Both the position numbers and the translations under genes were made by a program. A DNA stretch of 64,000 bases from NCBI RefSeq assembly GCF_902686445.1, contig NC_062214.1, forward strand, positions 47,129,454-47,193,453. Reading direction: 5' to 3'. Positions 22,641-33,933 of the stretch are shown piece after piece. The notes beneath the pieces were generated by a model. The model worked only from the letters and a program-made list of their open reading frames with translations. It ran no database searches and was not told the origin of the DNA. This stretch comes from Sciurus carolinensis (taxonomy: Eukaryota > Chordata > Mammalia > Rodentia > Sciuridae). Within the stretch, counting starts at the first letter, position 1, and each line of letters starts with the position of its first letter.

Positions 22641-22775
22641 AGCAGGGAATTTTTTTTTTTTTTTTTTACTAGTTTATTTTTTTGGCAGTGCTGGGGACTG
22701 AACTCAGGCTTTGCACATGTTAGACCAGCACTCTATCACTGAGATATGTACCCAACCCCCTTAAAACTAGGGAAT
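22640..22775 (-). mobile_element. ID SINE, antisense
   Basis: A T tail of about 19 bases, then 'ggcagtgctggggactgaac', 'tctatcactgagatatgtac' and 'ccaaccccc'. Flanks share 'agggaattt' (left 22639-22650, right near 22770), a probable target-site duplication. Confidence 0.9.
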
Positions 22776-22779
22776 TTGA

Positions 22780-23050
22780 CAAAGACGGAAATCTCTGCCT
22801 CTTCGTGATATCTGATGGCAGCAGTTGTTCCTGTGGGTAACTGAAACTCGGTGCTAACGAGGCACGGTGGGCTGCACTGAACTACACTTTTGTGTTCTGA
22901 AGAGAAGATGGAATTTCTGTGGGACTCTGAATCAAAGCAAGTCTCAGGTCTGGGGAAACAGGTTTTAATTAGAGTAAAAGAACTTTGATAAGGATAAAGC
23001 TCTACATTCGCTAAGAGATGGGACAGTAGAATGGGTAGGTGTCTGGGCAA
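22780..23050. other. No gene; open minus-strand frame
   Basis: A 104-codon minus-strand frame spans 22736-23050 but overlaps the SINE at its end. The part outside the SINE is unique and slightly GC-rich. No domain is recognisable. Confidence 0.35.
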
Positions 23051-23051
23051 G

Positions 23052-23283
23052 ATTTATTTATTTATTTTCTTTTTTTGGTACAGGGGATTTAACCCAGGGA
23101 TACTTAACCACTGAGCAGGTCTCTAGCTCTATGTTTGTCTTTTTAAATTTTGACATACGGTCTCACTAAATTGCTCAGGGTCTCCCTAAGTTGTTGAATC
23201 TGGCCTCAAACTTGCAATCCTCCTGCATCAGCCTCCTGAGTTGCTGGGATTACAGGTCTGCATTCCCTGTTCCCAGCTAGCCA
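23052..23283 (-). mobile_element. B1-ID composite SINE, antisense
   Basis: A TTTA/T-rich tail, then 'ggtacaggggatttaaccca', 'cttaaccactgagcaggtct', and the B1 half 'gtctcactaaattgctcagg' to 'gggattacaggtctgcattc'. Confidence 0.9.
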
Positions 23284-23284
23284 T

Positions 23285-23675
23285 GATTATCACTAATGTA
23301 GCTCAGGGCTCTCTCTCCATTTGACTGGAGGACCCTAGGATGTATGTGCATAACTAGGTGTCCTGAGTGGGGTGGCGTTGCTGCATTCCCTTGTTCTCCT
23401 GGTCCTTCTAGATTACTTCATTTTATGAGGCACTTAAGAATGAACTGTGTGGATGTTATGTGCTCACTATTGATTTCATTTCCCAAAACTGATGGAATTT
23501 TCCTGTCTCTTGCTCTTCTAAACACCACCAATTTCCCACTTCTTATACACTTATAAAATGTGTCACCCAAGGCATTTCTATGCTAATGCAGTTGTTAATG
23601 GTGCTATACAGGAAATATTTCCTTCTCCTTCACAGGGACTTGGGGCTTCTCCAGTATTAACACTTCCCCACAGGT
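23285..23675. other. No gene recognised
   Basis: Unique-looking; the 70-codon frame at 23344 has no domain. Confidence 0.45.
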
Positions 23676-23677
23676 AC

Positions 23678-23682
23678 ACACA

Positions 23683-23713
<31 letters not shown>

Positions 23714-23718
23714 TCCTG
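23678..23718 (+). repeat. (CA)n/(TG)n microsatellite
   Basis: A short CA run reads directly into CGTG and about 13 TG units, so the junction is self-complementary and can form a hairpin. Confidence 0.93.
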
Positions 23719-23724
23719 TGTGTA

Positions 23725-24155
23725 ATACATAGCTTTTGATTTTTATGACTGATGAGCTTATAATTAATAGACAGCAATTTAAAAGTCAATTGGGCTATGT
23801 ATTATGATGGTCAATTCAGGTTTTTATCCTGACCATGAGAAATTTTTTCCTTCCTCTGTTAAGTAGTGTGATGTATCACATACAATTAAACTTGTTATCT
23901 GAGTGACTAAAATAATAAGTTAGCCATTTGATCCAAATTTGTCATCAGAAAGAAAATAAGGAAGTATCAGCATTTTAGATCTCATTGGCAGCTTCCACAG
24001 GTTGAGGTGCTTACTAAGATGTAGCCGTAGATTGAAGCTAACAGGTAGCCTGTTCCAGGAATTTCTTGCTTACTAATGTAGGTGATGTACTTTCATTCTG
24101 TATATCTCTGCATTCATGTGTGTGTGCTGCTCATGCATGTGCACATGCATACCTG
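23725..24155. other. No gene recognised
   Basis: AT-rich unique-looking sequence; short TG-rich stretch near 24115. Confidence 0.45.
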
Positions 24156-24159
24156 AAAA

Positions 24160-24600
24160 TGTCAGAGAAGCCAAAGTTCATGTTTGGAAACCTTCTCAGT
24201 AAATCTGGGTCCTCTTTTAAGTGAAGGCAGCTCAATGTCTTTCTGCCTCTTTTCCCCACAAATCCTCGTTGTAATTATTTGTTGTCCTGCAGCTCTGCAT
24301 GCTGGAATCAGTGTTGGCATGGAATGATCAAATACAGTGCAGTGCATTTGGCAGGGGTGGGGTGTGGGTACACATACTGCTGAAAGGCCAGCTGGGCTCG
24401 GCCACCTGCCACTCCCAGTGATGTTGTTTGCTTCAGTCGCCCCCACCTTTGGGGGAGGGTATCTGGATGTTGCTGGAGAGAAAATGCAGCCTGGCAAAGT
24501 GCTTTGATATTGTGAAAGATTTGGCAATTTACCCGCTGCTTTATTTCCTTTGTGACTTTACACGCTCTAGAATATTTTCCCCTTCTCAAATACTCATTTT
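24160..24600. other. Repeat-poor block, possible conserved non-coding element
   Basis: Free of recognisable repeats and richer in GC than its flanks, with motifs such as 'cagtcgcccccacctttggg' and several runs of purine-pyrimidine balance unlike the AT-rich surroundings. Minus-strand frames of 121 and 93 codons overlap here and have no domain. Function is unknown. Confidence 0.3.
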
Positions 24601-24604
24601 CAAC

Positions 24605-25680
24605 CTACCATAAACACTGACCCATCGTATTCTACACTGTTCAACAAAACACTAGTAGAAGATCTGGCAAAATAATTCAAAGTTTAGTAAATGGAAAGGC
24701 AGAAGATAATGAGGGTGTGATACCTTAAATATTGTTCTTTTCGGTAAATCTTGATTTTTAGTAATTGTAGAATTCATTCATACTGTGTATCTCTTTATTT
24801 TCTTTACACTGCCTGAAAAGGTCTTTCTCTGAGAGGATTTCAAACTAAAAGCAAGAAAATGAGCCTTAAATACAGGATCCCTGGAAGTTTGAGGCTTGCC
24901 TGATGCTATTTGAGTTTACAGTCCAATTGATAATTGGAATACAAGGCAGTCAAAGGGAATTTCAGCTCAGGACACACTGGGAAGGCTCTTGACTACTGAC
25001 ACTTTCTCACCTTGGATTTAGGTAACTTACACATGCATTTGGAATCACACTTCTTTTTGAGGTCTATATATCAAATGTCACTTACCGGTAGTTTGTTTTG
25101 TGCATGAAGTATAGTTTTATCAACTTAATAATATTCTTTTTAGTGTAGAATTAGAGAAACATTTTTAAAAAGCTAAAAACCAAAACAAAACAAATATTTT
25201 TGGCACCCAAAAGTCCAAATTTAGGATTTTGATGTGTTTCCCATTTTTCTTTCTCTCTAGTCACTGAGAAAGTCTTGAAGAAAACTTTTTTCTTCTTTTC
25301 CTAGGTGTTTTGTTTAAAGCAAGAGAGGCCAAATAATGAATTTGAACTACCTATTTACAGTGTGTTGAATAATTCCAGGCCTATTCAAAGTTTTAGACTT
25401 CCAACTTGATACTATCCACATGGTCAAGTGGTGATTTTTAACATTCTCCAGTTTTACTTAATATCATTATTTATTCCTAGAAAGAAGCAAAAGTGGGAAA
25501 GTATCCTGTTTCAAAAAACTGATGTAACAGCCTTCTTTCTGCACCTTGATGGTATATGGCATATGTTATTTCTGCTTAAATGTATTAATGGGAAATTCTT
25601 AAAACGCTTATGATTGTGAACCACAAAATATGATTTAAAATCCTTATAACCAGAGATAATAAATGTCTATTACTCCAAAA
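24605..25680. other. No gene recognised
   Basis: AT-rich unique-looking sequence without repeat signatures that I can name. Confidence 0.45.
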
Positions 25681-25682
25681 AG

Positions 25683-25770
25683 GATTCATTTGGGTTGGGG
25701 GTAAACCTCAGTGGTACAGTGCTTGCTTAGCATCTGCAAGGTCCTGGTTGAATCCTCAGCTTTCCAAAAA
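25683..25770 (+). mobile_element. ID SINE, sense
   Basis: 'gttgggggtaaacctcagtg', 'gtacagtgcttgcttagcat' and 'tgaatcctcagctttccaaa'. Its A-rich tail has expanded into the adjacent polypurine tract. Confidence 0.85.
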
Positions 25771-25774
25771 GGAA

Positions 25775-25840
<66 letters not shown>

Positions 25841-25867
25841 AAGGAAAGAAGGAAGGAAGGAAGGAGA
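25771..25867 (+). repeat. (GA)n-(GGAA)n polypurine tract
   Basis: Almost 100 bp of pure purine on the plus strand, mostly GA dinucleotides then GGAA/GAAG tetranucleotides. It grew from the tail of the ID element on its left. Mirror-symmetric polypurine runs of this length can adopt triplex DNA. Confidence 0.97.
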
Positions 25868-25869
25868 GG

Positions 25870-26220
25870 ATTTAGTTCCATGGTCAAGGAAGTTTGAGGA
25901 TCTTGATATTAAACAAGAATACCAGGGCTTCCCTCCTGTACCATGACTGTTCAGGTACGTGCCAATGTGCCTTGAAGGGAATCACAGGCTACACTATTAC
26001 CCAAACCCAAATAACCAAATAATTTTTTCTTCCTGGGGTTACATTGAGTAACTACCATTTCAGAGATTATGCTTTAAGGAATATAAATTTGCCTGTATTT
26101 CCAAATCACAGTGCAAACACTTCTTTGAGGATAAACTTCTGTTTTAATTTTATTTTCACTGTATCAATTTATTATGGTCATTGTTACATTTGAAGCAGAA
26201 TTTTCCACCTTGAAAATAAA
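25870..26220. other. No gene recognised
   Basis: Unique-looking, AT-rich. Confidence 0.45.
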
Positions 26221-26223
26221 GTG

Positions 26224-26312
26224 TCATGGAGTTGGGAGTGTTGCTCAGTGGTACAGTGCTTGCCTAGCACATGTGAGACCCTGGGTATGATCCCCACCTT
26301 GCAAAGTGACTA
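26224..26312 (+). mobile_element. ID SINE, sense
   Basis: 'ggagttgggagtgttgctca', 'gtacagtgcttgcctagcac' and 'tatgatccccaccttgcaaa' carry the full ID body. Confidence 0.9.
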
Positions 26313-26314
26313 TT

Positions 26315-26870
26315 TCTGGTTAGTTATGACTGTATTGAAGGAGGAAGAATATGATCCAAAGTAAAACCTTTCACAAATCATTTAGAGTTGACTGTTATTT
26401 GGAAATTAAACATGGTTATTGAAACATTTTAAGAAATGTACTTTACCTAAAATAAAACTATAAAAAGAAAAGAGCTGAATATCCATGAAAATATTGGTAA
26501 GCAATAGTAGTTGCATTGATTTGGTGGATCATAAATTGTATTCATGATCATTAGGTGACTAGGTCCTTGGAATTTCAAATGGCAAATTCATGCCTAGATA
26601 TGAAATTCTGAATGTAGAGAAACCCTTAATTTAATTGAAAATCAACTCTTTCACCAAAAATATTTCCCTTTGGAGGTTTTCATTAAATTACTTTTCATTA
26701 AATTACTCAAATTCTAAGTCTTTGTATATGCTGACTATTTTTTTCAGATATTATTCCTTGAACAGAAAGGAGAAAAAACACCCCTTCAACCAAAAACAAA
26801 ACAAAAACAAACAAACAAAAACCACCACCAAGAACAAAAAATAAGCTATTTTTAATATAAACATATAAAC
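26315..26870. other. No gene recognised
   Basis: AT-rich, with an A-rich run of CAAAA units at 26795-26825 and the 15-bp tandem duplication listed below. Confidence 0.45.
26677..26706 (+). repeat. Exact 15-bp tandem duplication
   Basis: 'ttttcattaaattac' twice, head to tail, no mismatch. Confidence 0.95.
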
Positions 26871-26871
26871 C

Positions 26872-26992
26872 TGTGTGACTTTGCTTACTTACTTTTTTTT
26901 TTTTTCAGTTTTGGTGATTGAACCCACGGCCTTGCACATGTTAGGCAAGCATTCTATCATTGAGCTATGTACCCATCCCCCATGTGTGACTT
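26872..26992 (-). mobile_element. ID SINE with target-site duplication
   Basis: T tail, 'cagttttggtgattgaaccc', 'taggcaagcattctatcatt', 'tgtacccatccccc'. Target-site duplication 'tgtgtgactt' at 26872-26881 and 26983-26992. Confidence 0.93.
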
Positions 26993-26994
26993 TT

Positions 26995-27575
26995 AAAATA
27001 GCAGTTAAATGTCTAAAGAGATTTCAGAAACTGTCAATAACATGCTTTGGCCATAAAGATATAATGTAGTGTAGTTCACAAGGGATAGTAAACATCAGTG
27101 CCAAAGGATAGGACAGTGTCTATGCTTGCCTATAATAAGTGTTCCTTAACTTGCAGACAATACAGTCATTAATTTGGGAAACATGCCTCAGTGAAGACTA
27201 ATTTGGGATGACCTATAAGCAAAATTACTGCATGGCTTATGAAAACATATGAAAAGACTAAAAAACAAAATAAATAGCATGCATCTGTTGACTGTTTGCT
27301 GTAGCGCACGTGATCTCCTCGGGCTTGATACCATTGCCTCACACATTTAGTTAGGTAAACATGATTTGTGGAGGTCCAAACACATGTCCGGAACTGCACA
27401 TTTGGCATTAAAAATCAAAGATCGCACAATTGCTAAGGTGACCATTTTAGGCTGTAATTTTTTAAAAAGTGCTTGCTTTTTGTTTCTTAGCAGTTTCACT
27501 GGATATTTCATGAATGGTTACCCTTGACAGGTGGGTCTATAACCAGAGAGCAGGCAATGCTATTCAATCAGTACA
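26995..27575. other. No gene recognised
   Basis: Unique-looking. The 79-codon minus-strand frame at 27169-27408 has no domain. Confidence 0.45.
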
Positions 27576-27579
27576 TCTG

Positions 27580-28120
27580 ACTCTCTCATGCAGTGTTTTA
27601 AATTGTCTCTAAAAAGCAGGCTTGAGATAGATTTTTGAATACCTGGATTTATTGGGGAAAGGCTCTCAGGAGGATGGAGTTTGTAAGGGAGTAAAGCCAT
27701 TGAGAAAGGGGAAGGAGTCAAGCAGGGGCATAGTCTCAAGTGAAATCTAAGACAAGGAGTCAAGCAGAATAAAGGGATGAAGAGAAATGGGCTGGTGGAG
27801 CAATTTTAGATTATGATTATCTCTCTGAGTTGGTGACATAAACCTGCACCAAATGGTAACAATATCTGGGCAAGAAGTGTCCCAGAGAGTAGAAGGAGTA
27901 TATGAAAAGGCCCTGATGTAAACACCTGTTTGCCATTTTCGGCGACTATTAAGGAAACCAGTAGGGCTGAAATGGAATGAACCAGAGAAGGGTGGAAGGA
28001 AATGAGACTGGACAGGTATCTAGGATGCAGCTGGTTGAGGATCTGGTGGACTGTGGTGGAAACTGGGATTCTACTCTAGTTCACTGGGGGGTTCACAATT
28101 TACTATGTGTACCTCAGCTT
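27580..28120. other. Unclassified, possibly an ancient dispersed repeat
   Basis: A purine-rich run includes 'gtatatgaaaaggccctgat' and 'agaagggtggaaggaaatga', which recall a widespread mammalian fossil repeat ('caaaggccctgag...gagagtggtaggagatgagg'). I cannot name the family with confidence. Confidence 0.35.
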
Positions 28121-28124
28121 CTCC

Positions 28125-28795
28125 AAGTGCTCATCTTGACATCTATAAAATAAGATAAAGACCTGGATGTTCCCCCAAGTCATGCATGCTCTAATGTTCT
28201 ATGACTCTAAATGAATAAACTTTATTTCTTCACCTATCCAATGAAGATGGATTGCTATTAATCCTGAAAAACAATAGATTTACTGTTCTGTGAACTCACC
28301 CAGAACAAGAGCTTATAATAACATTGTAGAAGGAGGGGAGGGGATTGTTTTTAAGGAGTTGTTGCCATTTAAGACACAAGTTGAGGTGCTCAGTATTCCA
28401 GGGACTGTTCTAAAGGTAGAAAGCAAATCATGGTCATGGGTTTCTTCCTGCCTTTAAATTTGTACTTGGAATAGTGGCATAAAGGGAAGTTCACACCTAG
28501 TTGATTGATTTTTAGATGATGTGGTAGCAGAAAGATCTGATAAAAGAGAACATTTTGGGTCATTATGTGCAGAGTGCATGGTTTAGTGGGAAATAAAAGA
28601 GTGATTCTTCTAGTTGGTCTTCAATAGAATAAGGAATGTGAACTTTTGGAAGAATGAGAAGAATGGATCCCCAAATGGTATGCTTTGGAGTAGAGTTTAA
28701 GAGGAAAGAAACATCAAACAGCTCATGAAGTCTTCACTTTTTAATGCAAGTATGCACTGAAATGTCAAGATTGAGATATATCAAGACCATGAAGT
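28125..28795. other. No gene recognised
   Basis: Unique-looking, AT-rich. Confidence 0.45.
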
Positions 28796-28799
28796 ATAT

Positions 28800-29225
28800 T
28801 TATACTGTGACCTTTAAAAAATTGAGATATAATACATATACCATAAAGTTTACCCTTTTAAAGTATAATACTGAGTGTTTTTTGACATAGCCACAAAGTT
28901 GTGGGATTATTACAGCTATCCAATTCTAACACATTATCATCACACAAAAAGAAACCCTTTACTTATTAGCAAATATTCCTCATTCTCTTACCCCTGAGCC
29001 CTAGAAATGTGTAATATGCATTGCCTATTTTGAATACTTAATATAAATGGAATCATACAGTGTATGACCTTTGTGCCTGACTCCTTTAACTTAGCATAAT
29101 TATTTCAAGAGATATCCATGTTTTAGCCAGTACTTCATTCCTTTGTACTCCTGAATAATAGTTCCACGGTATGGAGAGGTCACACTTTGTTTGTCCATTT
29201 GTCCTTATTGAATTAACATCTTGAA
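28800..29225 (-). mobile_element. Old L1M LINE fragment, antisense
   Basis: 'attgagatataatacatata', 'aagtttacccttttaaagta', 'aaatggaatcatacagtgta', 'cctttaacttagcataatta' and 'tttgtttgtccatttgtcct' are antisense 3' UTR and ORF2-end segments of an ancient L1. The same region of L1 recurs at 43545-44005. Confidence 0.8.
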
Positions 29226-29934
29226 GATAGATCAATTGACACCAACCAGTTGAAGAAATAGCAACGAAAAAAATGAATAAAAAGGAACGCATTATGGAGA
29301 GTTGGGCCTGCATTTTCTAGTAGGTGCAGGGTCTCTGGTCTGATGCCTAGTTCTAATGCCTGGGTCCTTGATCCACTTTGAGTTGAGTTTTATGCAGGGT
29401 ATGAGATAGTGGTTCAATTTCATTCTACTACATATGCATTTCCAGTTATTCCAGTACCATTTGTTGAAGAGGTTATCACTTCTCCAATGTAGGTTTTTGG
29501 CAACTTTGTTGAGTATGAGATAACTGTATTTATGTCGGTTTGTCTCTGTGTCTTCTATTCTGTTCCATTGGTCTTCATGTCTGTTTTGTTGTCAATACCA
29601 TGCTGTTTTTGTTAGTAGAGTTCTGTAGTATAATGCCCCCTGCTTTACCTTTCTTGCTAAGGATTGCTTTGGCTATTCTGGGCCTCTTAATTTTCCAAAT
29701 GAATTGCATGACTGCCTTTTCTATTTCTGTGAAGAACACCATTGGATTTTAATGGGAATCACATTAAATCTGTATAGCACTTTTGGTATTGTGAACATTT
29801 TGACAAAATTAATTCTGCTGTCTAAGAATATGGGAGATCTTTCCATCTTCTAAGGTCTTCTTCAATTTCTTTCTTCAGTCTTCTGTAGTTTTCATTGTAG
29901 AGGTCTTCACCTTTTTTTGTTAGATTGATTCCCA

Positions 29935-29944
<10 letters not shown>

Positions 29945-29988
<44 letters not shown>
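29945..29988 (+). repeat. (TA)n microsatellite inside L1
   Basis: TG units pass into about 20 TA units within the inverted half of the L1, replacing an AT-rich stretch of ORF2. Confidence 0.95.
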
Positions 29989-29990
<2 letters not shown>

Positions 29991-30175
29991 ATGCTATTGT
30001 GAATGAGATGGTTTTCCTAATTTCCCTTTCAGTTGATTCATCATTGATGTACAGGGGCGCAACTGATTTATGGATGTTAATCAGCCATGTCAATGTTTAC
30101 AGCAACTCAATTCACAATAATTAAACTATGGAACCAACCTAAATGCCCTTCAAGAGATGAATGGATAAAGAAAAT

Positions 30176-30177
<2 letters not shown>

Positions 30178-30222
<45 letters not shown>
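30178..30222 (+). repeat. (TA)n microsatellite inside L1
   Basis: About 21 TA units expanded from the 'tggtatatatacacaatgg' site near the end of ORF2, in the sense half of the same L1. Confidence 0.95.
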
Positions 30223-30225
<3 letters not shown>

Positions 30226-30649
30226 ATGGAATATTACTCAGCCATAAAGAAGAATGAAATTATGGCATTTGCTGGTAATGGATGGAACTAGAGACTATCA
30301 TGCTAAGTGAAGTAAATCTATTTCGAAAAACCAAAGACTGAATGTTCTCTCGGATATGTGGACGCTAACACACAATGAAGGGTAGGGGAGGGAAGAATTC
30401 AAGTTCATTGGGTTAGACAAGGGGGAATGAAGGAAAGGGAAGGGTGTGGGAAAAGGAAAGACAGTAGAATGAATCGGACATAACTTTCCTATGTTCATAC
30501 ATGAATATGCTACCAGTAACTCTACATCATGTTCAACCACAAGAATGGGATCCTTCTTAGACTAATTTATACTCCATGTATGTATAATATGCTAAAATAC
30601 ATTCTATTGTCATATATATCTAAAAAAGACAAATAAAAAATAAATGAAT

Positions 30650-31860
30650 GATGCAGTAAAAAAGATGAAGAAGAAATACAGATTCTGAAATAAGTGAAAC
30701 AACATGAGGTAACTGAACATACTCATAACAGGTGAGGAAAGAGATGAAGTTCCAAAAAGAACACTGGAAGAATTAATGGCCAAAGCTTCCAAAATTAGAT
30801 AAAAAATAATGATCTGTATCACCAAGGAGCTCAATGAGCACAAAACATGATAATTTTAGAGAAAATTTTACCTGCATACATCATAACCAAAGTGCTAAAA
30901 TTCTAGGAGAGACTTCTGAAAGCAGAACAAGAGAAGTTACTCATTCATCACATATAAGGGATCTTTGTGATGCCAATCACAGATTTTTTATAAACTATGG
31001 AAGGATAGGGTAACATGATGATATATTCAAAGTGCTTAGAAAAAGAAACTGCCAACCAAGAATTTTATGTCTAGTAAAACTATCTTTCAAAAATGAAGGA
31101 TAAGTTAAAGTAGTCTGAAGCAAACACATCCTAATTTGTTTCTAGCTTGATAAGAAATACTTAAGTGAATTCTTAAGGATGTTAAAAAGGTCAACAGACA
31201 GTAACTCAACTACATGAATAAACGTTTAACACAAGACAAGTTATCTATATAGGTAAATATAAAAGATAGTCTAAACACATTTTTATCTGTAACATATTTT
31301 TGCATATTATTTAAAAGGAAACTTTAAAAGCATTATTATAAATCTGTGCTTGAAGGATTTTTGCAACATATAAAGAAAAAATTCATATGTCAATAACAGC
31401 ATAAAGGAGAGAAAGGGAATGGAGTTATAAGGTTTTTCTGTACTATCAAAATTAAATTGATATTAATTTGAACAAGATTGTTATGATAACTGTAATCCTT
31501 ACAGTAATCACCAAAAAAATAAATCAAGGTAACATGGTAAAACAAATAGCAAAGAAATAAAAATTATGCATACCAATTTTAACACAGAATGTGGCACTAA
31601 CGGAGGAAGAGAGGAACAAAAAAAGAAATGAGTCATACAGAAAGCAATCAAGATATATCCATAACAGAAGTAAATATGAGTGGATTAACAATATGATCAA
31701 AAGGTTGATTAAAAACATGAATTGAAAAGTGTTCCAACGAAATGCTGTCTAAATGATAAACTATAGATTCGAAGACACAAATGACTTGAGAGTATACAGG
31801 TGGAAAAATGTAAACAAAAGAGAGCAAGGCTGACTGCACAAAAACACAAATGAAATACCC
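30650..31860 (+). mobile_element. Old L1M LINE, sense
   Basis: 'aaactgccaaccaagaattt', 'aaaactatctttcaaaaatg', 'gttatgataactgtaatcct', 'gagtggattaacaatatgat' and 'aatgctgtctaaatgataaa' follow ancient L1M internal sequence in order. It is riddled with stops. It probably formed one older element with sequence left of the younger L1 at 29300. Confidence 0.75.
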
Positions 31861-31879
31861 TTTCAGACTTACATTGTGA

Positions 31880-32085
31880 ATTGTTCATTTCTGATATTTT
31901 ACTTTTCAACTCCAGAGTTTCTATTTTGTTCTTTTCTTTAAATTCTATCTCTTCATTGATATTTTCTAGTCAGTGAGACCACACTCTCATACTTTCATTT
32001 AGGTCTTGACATAAGGTTTACTTTAATTCTTTGAACATCTTTAGAATATCTGATTAAAGTCTTTGTTTAAGACATTTAATGTTAA
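31880..32085 (-). mobile_element. Possible old L1M fragment, antisense
   Basis: 'ttctttaaattctatctctt' and 'tttgaacatctttagaatat...gattaaagtctttg' resemble antisense 5' parts of ancient L1. Weak. Confidence 0.35.
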
Positions 32086-32089
32086 ATGC

Positions 32090-32595
32090 TTGGATCCAGT
32101 GTTTCCTAGTCTTTACTTAAGGACCCACAGGTGCACTGAAACATCCCTTCAGTGCCCAGATAGGTGGTTTACAACCGTACTTTAGCCTTGATTTCTTGCT
32201 TGTGCTGAGACTTCAGGCCAGCCAGATGTGAGAGTTTATGCACATTTTAGATTTCTCCTGAATGGGTATGCAGTCCTAATCTTGTATAGGACCTTCTAGG
32301 TTCATAGGTATTTTCTATGTCCCCTTTTCATAATCCAACTTTTCCTATTTTTTTTTCCTGTCATCCCATTTGCCCCATTTTTTTCATAGTTTCATGCAGG
32401 TACAATATTAAAAAAATGCTACTGTTTGTTTTGGACAGATATCTCAAGGGAAAAGGCTGTTTGCATTGGTGGATATCTGGGAAAATTAGAATGAAGACAA
32501 ATCTGAGATATATGCTTTCTCAGGGAACTTCCAGATAGGTCAAATAATGGCAGTTTTCTCACAATGGAGATAGATAGCTGCTCTCACCCCATTCT
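32090..32595. other. No gene recognised
   Basis: Unique-looking. The 73-codon frame at 32317 has no domain. Confidence 0.45.
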
Positions 32596-32604
32596 GCCTC
32601 CTCT

Positions 32605-33010
32605 GGCGCCAAGACTCGTATGTTGAAAGCTTGGTTTCCAGTGCAGTAGTGTTCAGAGGTGGGGCCTTTGGGAAGGCAATTGGATCATGAAGGTTCTTAT
32701 TGGCATTATCGGGAGTTGGTGGAAACTGTAGGAAGTGGGGCCTAATTGGAGGAAGTATGCCCTGGAAGGGAATATACTGTCTCTAACCCTTACCCCTCTC
32801 CCCTCTTCTCTCTCTGTGCTTCCTGAGGTAAGCAACTTTGCTCCATCACACCCTTCCACCATGATGTACCATCTTACTAAAGGCCCAGAAACAATGGAGC
32901 CAGCTGACTATGGACTGAAATTTCTGAAACCATAAGCCAAAGTAAACCCTTTTCCTTTAAGTTGCTTTTCTCAGGTGTTTAATCACCACAATGAAAAACT
33001 GACTAATGCA
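32605..33010 (+). mobile_element. MaLR-type LTR, sense
   Basis: Ordered landmarks: 'gcttggtttccagtgcagta', 'ggtggggcctttgggaaggc', 'aattggatcatgaaggttct', then 'accataagccaaagtaaacc' and 'gttgcttttctcaggtgttt', ending 'aaaaactgactaatgc'. This is the ERVL-MaLR solitary LTR plan. The frames within it on both strands are not genes. Confidence 0.85.
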
Positions 33011-33014
33011 TCGG

Positions 33015-33865
33015 GATTGCTGAGTTGCTTGCATCAACATTAAAGACTGCCATTGTCTACCAATAGACAAAGCAGAAAGAACATCTTTCTGTGACTGGTA
33101 AGAGTATAAGAGTAGGAGAAAAAAAATATTTTGAGAATTGGGAGGATGAAGTGAGAAATAATACACCATAAGAAGGGAAGGAATGTTCAGAGAGTGAGAG
33201 GATGGTGGTTGGCTGCCATCTTGGTTGTAGTGGGTAACTTAACTTTTAGAGTAGGTAAACTCACAGACAGTCCTTGTTCTGCTTTGGGCTTATCCATATG
33301 ATCTGCTTTAGTTACATGATCTCCAATTGCTGAAATCTTTTTAGTTGTAAAGGGAACTGTTTAAATATAATCAACTGTCTGAACTGATTTTATCAAGATG
33401 GTGGATTTAGGTTTTTGCCCTAAAGTGCCTTAATTTTTTTATTAATTTAAAATAAAAGTAAACTTGGTTTAAATACTCCTTATTCCTACAATTTATTCTG
33501 AGAAACCATAGATAAATCTTTGTTAATTTAGCACTTAAGCATGGTGATTTATCTAAATGAGAAATTGTTTGCTTACATAATTAAAATGCAAGCAGGAACA
33601 TTCATAATCTTATTGCCTTTCAGAAAACATTTAGGGAAATGTTTATGATGAGTACCTTGTTTTCTGTTGACTCTTTAAACACCTTTAATAAATTTCAAAA
33701 TAGTAGCTGCTAAGAATAATGTTCAAATGATATCAAATGTGTTAATAAAGAACAAACTGTGCCTTTCTTGCCGGACTTCTATAGTCTCAGTCTTCAGAGA
33801 AAACTTGTAACAGTTTCATAACCCTTCAGGCAAATTTTTTAATCAGCATACTACAGAGTTCATCT
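33015..33865. other. No gene recognised
   Basis: AT-rich unique-looking sequence. Confidence 0.45.
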
Positions 33866-33867
33866 AC

Positions 33868-33933
33868 TCTCCCTCTCTCTTCTCTCCTCTCTCTCTCTCT
33901 CCCCCCTCATCTATCTCTCTCTCTCTCCCCTCA

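Larger units (their letters stand above)
29300..30645. mobile_element. 5'-inverted (twin-primed) L1 insertion
   Basis: 29300 to about 30050 is L1 ORF2 in antisense: 'cagggtctctggtctgatgc', 'accatttgttgaagaggtta', 'ttaattctgctgtctaagaa', 'gttgattcatcattgatgta'. At about 30050 the orientation flips: 'aattcacaataattaaacta', 'gaatggataaagaaaatgtg', 'catgctaagtgaagtaaatc', then the 3' UTR and an A-rich tail near 30640 in sense. The middle of ORF2 is inverted and the segment between the parts is missing, the signature of twin priming. Neither part has an intact frame. Confidence 0.9.
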
